Assembly: GCA_902478725.1 (NCBI GenBank) | Contig: CABSMD010000063.1 | Coordinates: 1-11,343 of the forward strand | Direction of reading: 5' to 3' | Source: an uncultured Clostridia bacterium | GTDB lineage: Bacteria; Bacillota; Clostridia; HGM11514 | DNA length: 11,343 nucleotides | In this document: piece by piece, positions 7,367-11,343 of the stretch | Numbering within the stretch: position 1 is the first letter of the stretch | How the letters are laid out: the number at the start of each line of letters is the position of its first letter | The notes under the pieces: generated by a model | Seen by the model: the letters and a program-made list of their open reading frames with translations, nothing else | What the model was told of the DNA's origin: nothing | The model's database searches: none | Program-made: the position numbers and the translations under genes

Positions 7367-8584
7367 TTACAGAAACTTGTTCTTAATAAACACATTGGGA
7401 TCAGATCGCCCGAATAATGGATAAAAAACTAATGCAACTCGCAGGCAACCTTCTGCATACAAAGTATCATTATTCAAGAATACCAACAAAATCAGAAAAG
7501 ACAGGAGCATATATCTCATATAACTTCGAATGTCATTATCCTGAACAAGAGAAGTCTTCTTATATAAATTGTAATATAGTCCCAAATATATCAGGACAAG
7601 GACAAGTCCCCCACGCGCTAAAGTTCCCCATATTCCTATATCTGCCAGATAGAATGCCCCGCCAAAAAACGTATGAAATCCCTCATCTCGAAAATGCACA
7701 GACAAATTACCAAAGCCAAGAATCAGATTTTGCTGAATATACGGCATAACGGACTCAACAGAATTCACTCGTGCAAGAGTAGAGGAATCGCTACTTTTTT
7801 CCCACTTAGTAGCTTCAATCAAAGAATCGACAAGTTTATCATTAAACGAAAGGAGAACAAGAGCTCCAATCAAAGGTAAAACGCCAAGCGCCAAGCGTTT
7901 TAACGAGATTCCTTTCATCCTAACGTAATAAATCGCATATATAATAGCCAACAATGCAACAGGTTGCCGTCCTTTATTTACAAACAACAAGTAAACCATT
8001 AAAACAAAGAATGGAAGATAATTCTCCTTTTGAGCAGGCTTTTTTACAAAACGGATCAAATAGAAAACATATGAAATAATCATCAAACTGGAACACACGG
8101 TAAGTTTAAGACCTTTTACCAGATCTTCCAATGCCACTGTCTCCACAATATTGGTAGTCACCAAATACTCCTGAACAGTTAAATGGTTCACTCCGAAAAC
8201 AAAAAAAGCAATAATAGAAACAACTGCAATAATTAAATTGACTTTATTAATTTGCCGAAGTAATAAACTATAGTCATATTTTATATTATACAAAAAGAAA
8301 CCCAACAAAATGAACCATAGATAACGCAACGAGGCAAACCCCATAAAAAATGACTGCCCGAATATCTCTTGGCTTTGAAATGCTGCATATATAGGAAAAA
8401 CGAAACAATACAATCCGGCAAATATCGCAACAGTAGAAATTCGTTTAAAGACAAGATAATAGATAAATGCCCCTAATCCTAATATCAGAAACAAATAATG
8501 ACATCCCTGTAGAAGAGGTATACTACCTAAGAATTCCAAAGCTCCTATAAAATCTAGAAGCAATATATAAATGAGATATTTCAT
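7367..8584 (-). CDS. O-antigen polymerase / ligase-like membrane protein (Wzy-type)
   Basis: 405 residues, mostly hydrophobic, with about ten predicted membrane helices and a large hydrophilic loop in the second half. Marks of the Wzy/WaaL-like superfamily: NKGRQPVALLAIIYAI (203-218), where a lysine/glycine/arginine motif precedes a helix; TLARVNSVES (269-278), opening the periplasmic loop with an arginine; and NLILGFGN (286-293), followed by an aromatic, His-containing stretch and a DIGIWGTLARGG helix (315-326). In a Wzy-dependent pathway it would join undecaprenyl-linked repeat units in the periplasm. Polymerases vary greatly in sequence, so a ligase role cannot be excluded. It is the only such protein in the window. 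Its ATG overlaps by four bases (ATGA) the end of the possible remnant upstream, and the gene is markedly AT-rich. Confidence 0.85.
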   Translation of the reverse strand: MKYLIYILLLDFIGALEFLGSIPLLQGCHYLFLILGLGAFIYYLVFKRISTVAIFAGLYCFVFPIYAAFQSQEIFGQSFFMGFASLRYLWFILLGFFLYNIKYDYSLLLRQINKVNLIIAVVSIIAFFVFGVNHLTVQEYLVTTNIVETVALEDLVKGLKLTVCSSLMIISYVFYLIRFVKKPAQKENYLPFFVLMVYLLFVNKGRQPVALLAIIYAIYYVRMKGISLKRLALGVLPLIGALVLLSFNDKLVDSLIEATKWEKSSDSSTLARVNSVESVMPYIQQNLILGFGNLSVHFRDEGFHTFFGGAFYLADIGIWGTLARGGLVLVLIYLGLYYNLYKKTSLVQDNDIRSYMRYMLLSFLILLVFLNNDTLYAEGCLRVALVFYPLFGRSDPNVFIKNKFL

Positions 8585-8733
8585 ACGATTCTACAATATT
8601 CACCACATGGATTTTGGATGATGTTTTTATCATCTCTTAGACAAAAGAGTCTGTCAACAAGAGTATTATTCCTGCACTTCTTACCCCAAAAGAATTTGGG
8701 AAATATCCACAAATACCTACGAAGAATAACTTT
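8581..8733 (-). pseudogene. Possible gene remnant: 50-codon open stretch without ATG upstream of polymerase gene
   Basis: The 149 bases between the nitroreductase stop and the polymerase start are not empty. On the minus strand one frame stays open for 50 codons and ends at TGA (8581-8583), overlapping the polymerase ATG as ATGA, the same junction type seen at two other gene borders here. The product looks protein-like (KKCRNNTLVDRLFCLRDD, then NPCGEYCRIV) but has no ATG; the only plausible start is a TTG eight codons in. I do not recognise a family. It could be the 3' end of a deleted gene, a small unannotated gene, or chance: about 50 open codons in AT-rich DNA is uncommon but not rare. The gap also contains short inverted repeats (CCCAAA/TTTGGG at 8685-8700, GATGAT/ATCATC at 8617-8634) without T tracts, so I call no terminator. 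Confidence 0.35.
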
Positions 8734-9699
8734 TTAGCAATTATCAACACAAGCCAATTCATCAAATGTAAATCGCTCCGATTTTGGAGAAGTAACTATT
8801 CCCGATTTATAATGTCCGCCTAATATCAAAACAACAGGCATCTCACATTGGGGAATCTTAGCAATCTTTTTAAATTCCTTCTCTCTGCGAGGGGTCCGGA
8901 TAAACATTTTAAAACAAGACGCAATATGATTCAAATGCAACCCCATAACAAAATTCATCGCATATAAACCGCCGTCAATCAACGCCTGATACCTCTCATA
9001 ATTTCCTCCAAAATAATTGCAATTAACCGTTACACAAATGAGAACCGATGCATTATCACACCATCCTTGTGTCCCTAGCTGATTATCCAACAATTTTCTT
9101 ATCACATTTTTATCTCTAAAAACATGAATACGAGAAGCCTGCCTGTTACAGGCAGATGGAGTATAAGAAGCTATACGGCAAGCCTCCCTGATTTCATCAT
9201 CGGTTACAGGATCATCAGAATATTCCCGGACACTAACGCGACTTGCATAGAACTCTTCTATTATCTTTTTATCGAAACAAGAAGGTTCAGATACCTTTTT
9301 AGTACCACCTATTCGGGAAGAAGATATCGATTTCTTATTTTTTCCTAAAAAATCACAAATACGATTACGGCTCTCTTCATCACGAGTGGCATATGGACTC
9401 TTAAGATACTCAGCAAGAATATTAATTGCTACAATACAAACTTTATTAAGACCGTATTGTTCAATATGTTTATCAAGTAGCCTTATTAATCTAACAGCCT
9501 TCTCCCCACCAAAAATTCTTGCCGAAGGGAAAGACATTCCCTTCTCTAACGCATGCATAACAAGCATAATCTGCGCATTCGACTTATCTTGCGTAATGAC
9601 CGGATTAATTAGAGAATGCTTTATATAAAAATGAAAGTCAGCAAAAAAACAATATAAAAGTTTTGCAGAATCAACAAATTGAATGATTATTTTTTTCAT
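8734..9699 (-). CDS. Nitroreductase family protein (FMN-dependent) of polysaccharide loci
   Basis: 321 residues in two parts. Residues 1-145 form a helical N-terminal domain (HALEKGMSFPSARIFGGEKA, about 49-68) of the kind attached to nitroreductases in glycan clusters. From about 146 to the end is a nitroreductase-fold domain: SRVSVREYSDDPVTDDEI (153-170) is the FMN-phosphate-binding start, YTPSACNRQ (179-187) the second flavin loop, GGLYAMNFVMGLHLNHIASC (243-262) the dimer helix, and LILGGHY (291-297) the end strand. It likely binds FMN and carries out a two-electron redox step, but no substrate is established for this subgroup. Its ATG overlaps the upstream pyruvyl transferase stop by four bases (ATGA), showing tight coupling. 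The combination with a pyruvyl-transferase-like and an F420-beta-like gene is recurrent in Bacteroidales surface-glycan loci. Low GC. Confidence 0.88.
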   Translation of the reverse strand: MKKIIIQFVDSAKLLYCFFADFHFYIKHSLINPVITQDKSNAQIMLVMHALEKGMSFPSARIFGGEKAVRLIRLLDKHIEQYGLNKVCIVAINILAEYLKSPYATRDEESRNRICDFLGKNKKSISSSRIGGTKKVSEPSCFDKKIIEEFYASRVSVREYSDDPVTDDEIREACRIASYTPSACNRQASRIHVFRDKNVIRKLLDNQLGTQGWCDNASVLICVTVNCNYFGGNYERYQALIDGGLYAMNFVMGLHLNHIASCFKMFIRTPRREKEFKKIAKIPQCEMPVVLILGGHYKSGIVTSPKSERFTFDELACVDNC

Positions 9700-10904
9700 A
9701 TCTTAAAAAACGTCATCAGATTTTCCATTAACAAATTGTACCGTTCAGCAACGACCGTCGCCATTCTATTCCTTATTATATTTTTCAATTCTGCCCGTTG
9801 AAAATAGGCTTTTTTTATATCTAGCAATATATCCCGTTCATCTTTCACTTTCATATCTCCCATAATAGGATAATCTAATGTTTCCAAAAACAGGCCATTG
9901 AATTTACGACTATATGCCATTGGATATACCGCCACTTCTGATGAAAAAGCAGCAATAGCAGAATGCATGCGAGCCCCCATAAAAAAGTCCATTCCTGCGA
10001 TATAATTCTTAGCAACAATAGGATCAAAAAAGAGTGGGGCTAAAATCAAATTTTCATTACAATATTCCTCGTAAATATCATAGGCAACAGCGTAATCATT
10101 TTCAAGTCCACGCTCTCCACCCACTACATGAGGAATCAAATGCAGTTTTACATCCTTCTTTGACAGAAAATATTCAACAATTCCTCTTATCAAACATTGA
10201 TAATTCGATTTCAAACCGAACTGATTGTCCATCGTATAACCACCATTCCAAAGCAACGCAGAGATATTCAAACCGACATGGATATACTCTTTATTAAATT
10301 CTTTTTTTTCATATGGCATGAAAAAAGCAACATCAATTATCTCGGTAACATCCAGATTCGGCAATAAACTTTTGACATAATCAGCACTCTGTTTATCACG
10401 CACCATCACACATTTTGCACTTCGAACGGCGCCCATTGCCTTTTTACGAAGACCCGCATCGTTAAATGGGCCAATCGTTTGTGGTAAAATACAAAGCGGG
10501 ATATTAAACTTTTTTGCCAGTTTGTATTCTGAATAAATCCACTTAAACCGCTTTTCTCCATAAATATCCGCAAAACTATCCCCCTGTCCTATATCCAAAA
10601 TAAAATCAGCGTCCTTATATATTTTACGGCTGGAAAAATATTGACGAGGACGGATCATGTTTTCCAAAGCATTTCTTTTATTATAAAAAGAAATATTTTG
10701 ACAACTTTTATACTTAAGTTCGACACCACCACAATGAAAGGTATGATTTTCAGTCAACCTAAATCCACTATCCGGAAGATAGAATACATGTGGGATATTA
10801 CTCTTATTTAATAATTTATCTATAAGGTACATAATAGACAAACTCAGTGCAACACACCCTCGATTGCCATTATTCACTGAGCTGTTAGATAATATTATAT
10901 TCAT
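9696..10904 (-). CDS. Polysaccharide pyruvyl transferase family protein
   Basis: 402 residues matching the polysaccharide pyruvyl transferase (PS_pyruv_trans) family. Seen in order: an N-terminal GNRGCVALSLSIMYLIDKL (13-31) as in the 'N.GN.GD.AI' opening of the family, here with Cys-Val in place of the usual Asp; DIGQGDSFADIYG (104-116); the strongly conserved LPQTIGPF (140-147); VRDKQSADYVKSL (168-180); and the C-terminal MGARMHSAIAAFSS (309-322) with the conserved arginine and His314 that contact the phosphate donor. Characterised members transfer pyruvate from phosphoenolpyruvate to a sugar as a ketal, adding negative charge; others in the family do different chemistry, so pyruvylation is inferred. 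It is cytoplasmic, overlaps its neighbours by four bases on both sides, and is AT-rich (about one third GC in sampled parts). Confidence 0.9.
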   Translation of the reverse strand: MNIILSNSSVNNGNRGCVALSLSIMYLIDKLLNKSNIPHVFYLPDSGFRLTENHTFHCGGVELKYKSCQNISFYNKRNALENMIRPRQYFSSRKIYKDADFILDIGQGDSFADIYGEKRFKWIYSEYKLAKKFNIPLCILPQTIGPFNDAGLRKKAMGAVRSAKCVMVRDKQSADYVKSLLPNLDVTEIIDVAFFMPYEKKEFNKEYIHVGLNISALLWNGGYTMDNQFGLKSNYQCLIRGIVEYFLSKKDVKLHLIPHVVGGERGLENDYAVAYDIYEEYCNENLILAPLFFDPIVAKNYIAGMDFFMGARMHSAIAAFSSEVAVYPMAYSRKFNGLFLETLDYPIMGDMKVKDERDILLDIKKAYFQRAELKNIIRNRMATVVAERYNLLMENLMTFFKI

Positions 10905-11284
10905 ACCTTAGATTTCAAAGTTTTATATCCCGACTTAAAAATATGCAATCCATCAAGGATATACGTACGCATCCCGATATATTTTACACACCCAGCCGTT
11001 TTAAACCAGTCCTTAATTTTATTGTTCTTCAAATATTCATAGCGTAATTTCCCTGCACTATAGTAGCGTTTCAGATCAAAAATTATGTCTCCCTTTTCTG
11101 GATAATATTCGGAACAAAATTCCAAGAATCCTTTGAGATTCAAAAATCTTCGATATGCATAATAGATATATAAATCTCCTCCAAACTCCTGTTTACTCCA
11201 CTCTTCTGCAATCCTAACTGTCGCACTTTGATGCTCTCTTCTTTTCACCAACACTTCGTCAAGAAAAAATAGTCCATTCTGCAT
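10901..11284 (-). CDS. Truncated family 2 glycosyltransferase, C-terminal fragment (127 codons)
   Basis: The fragment begins at an ATG (11284) preceded three codons earlier by an in-frame TAG (11294-11296). The first 20 residues, MQNGLFFLDEVLVKRREHQS, resemble the block just after the GT-A core of family 2 glycosyltransferases (the '..fldepLv.yR.H..s' segment). What follows is a basic, aromatic C-terminal region (YIYYAYRRFLNLKGFLEFCS) with no catalytic motif. The nucleotide-binding and DXD parts are absent, so it cannot be an active transferase by itself. Directly before it, in another frame, is the start of an F420-beta-type protein, pointing to a deletion join. Its stop overlaps the pyruvyl transferase start (ATGA), so translation of this remnant may still serve coupling to the next gene. 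The glycosyltransferase assignment rests on one motif and is moderate. Confidence 0.6.
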   Translation of the reverse strand: MQNGLFFLDEVLVKRREHQSATVRIAEEWSKQEFGGDLYIYYAYRRFLNLKGFLEFCSEYYPEKGDIIFDLKRYYSAGKLRYEYLKNNKIKDWFKTAGCVKYIGMRTYILDGLHIFKSGYKTLKSKV

Positions 11285-11343
11285 TGTTGCAATCTATACA
11301 TTTCGACGTGTCTGTTTGCGGATAAAGAAATCCTTCCTCGTCT
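11259..11343 (-). pseudogene. Truncated coenzyme F420 hydrogenase beta-type (ferredoxin domain) protein, running off the window
   Basis: In the frame beginning at 11342 on the minus strand the sequence encodes DEEGFLYPQTDTSKCIDCNN, which closely matches the N-terminal double-ferredoxin region of F420H2-dehydrogenase/hydrogenase beta-subunit-like proteins in glycan loci, where 'D.EGFLYP..D..KCIDCG.C...CP' is standard. After CIDC the match stops: the frame continues NNAEWTIFS and ends at TGA (11259-11261), with no second half of the CxxCxxC cluster motif. The rest of the gene, several hundred residues, is missing. The last codons overlap the glycosyltransferase fragment in another frame. Intact relatives usually sit beside a pyruvyl transferase and a nitroreductase gene, as here. 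Identification is from a short but distinctive stretch. Confidence 0.6.

Noticed and set aside
8617..8700. Short inverted repeats as a possible terminator or attenuator before the polymerase gene
   Set aside because: Stems are only 5-6 pairs, no T tract follows on the minus strand, and a coding remnant with ATGA coupling explains the stretch at least as well.
10302..10309. A8 run (coding strand) inside the pyruvyl transferase gene as a second phase-variable tract
   Set aside because: The frame is intact across it, it encodes ordinary residues (EKKEF), and A/T runs of this length are expected in such AT-rich DNA. The same holds for the run near 4702-4709 in the GT4 gene.
1..11343. CRISPR arrays, tRNA or rRNA genes, insertion sequences, invertible-promoter repeats
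   Set aside because: Reading the window showed no spaced direct repeats, no cloverleaf candidate, no transposase motif and no long inverted-repeat pair flanking a promoter; I could not run a computational search.

Overview
This window comes from a bacterium, most likely a member of the Bacteroidales and possibly Alistipes-like. That is an inference from the gene content, the weak or absent Shine-Dalgarno sequences, and a GC-rich housekeeping gene beside an AT-rich glycan locus. I cannot name the species. The left end (1-1239, + strand) is the 3' part of a YgiQ-type radical SAM gene, about 60% GC. It runs toward a long minus-strand gene run, and the two meet at a perfect 27-base inverted repeat (1327-1353) that can act as a terminator for both.

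Everything from about 1370 to the right end lies on the minus strand and reads right to left. It looks like the downstream part of a capsule, O-antigen or exopolysaccharide operon. In transcription order it holds: a truncated F420-hydrogenase-beta-type ferredoxin protein running off the window (11259-11343); a truncated family 2 glycosyltransferase C-terminus (10901-11284); a polysaccharide pyruvyl transferase family protein (9696-10904); a nitroreductase family protein (8734-9699); a possible gene remnant (8581-8733); a Wzy-like polymerase or ligase (7367-8584); a GT2 glycosyltransferase (6473-7366); a left-handed beta-helix acetyltransferase (5953-6465); a membrane acyltransferase (4862-5842) with a nine-C tract at its 5' end; a GT4 glycosyltransferase (3752-4852); a DUF1972-type glycosyltransferase (2677-3750); a nucleotidyltransferase-fold protein (1567-2643); and a 52-residue single-pass membrane protein (1370-1528). 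Most junctions are overlaps or gaps of under 40 bases, so the genes are probably cotranscribed. Together they would assemble a repeat unit (three intact glycosyltransferases), decorate it (acetyl/acyl and possibly pyruvyl groups) and polymerise it. No flippase, export system or sugar-nucleotide synthesis gene is present here; those presumably lie upstream, beyond the right edge.

Three points deserve attention. First, the acyltransferase has no ATG in its frame. The nearest upstream ATG (5886) is out of frame by one base across the nine-C run, and a ten-C or seven-C allele would restore a full-length protein, which is the pattern of a slipped-strand phase-variable switch in an OFF state. Second, at about 11285-11296 the N-terminal part of an F420-beta-type gene is joined out of frame to a glycosyltransferase C-terminus, which looks like a deletion scar. 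Third, a 50-codon open stretch without an ATG fills the only large gap in the operon (8585-8733) and ends in an ATGA overlap with the polymerase gene, so it may be a gene remnant. Base composition falls from about 60% GC at the left to about one third GC at the right, in keeping with an acquired, mosaic polysaccharide locus beside core genome.
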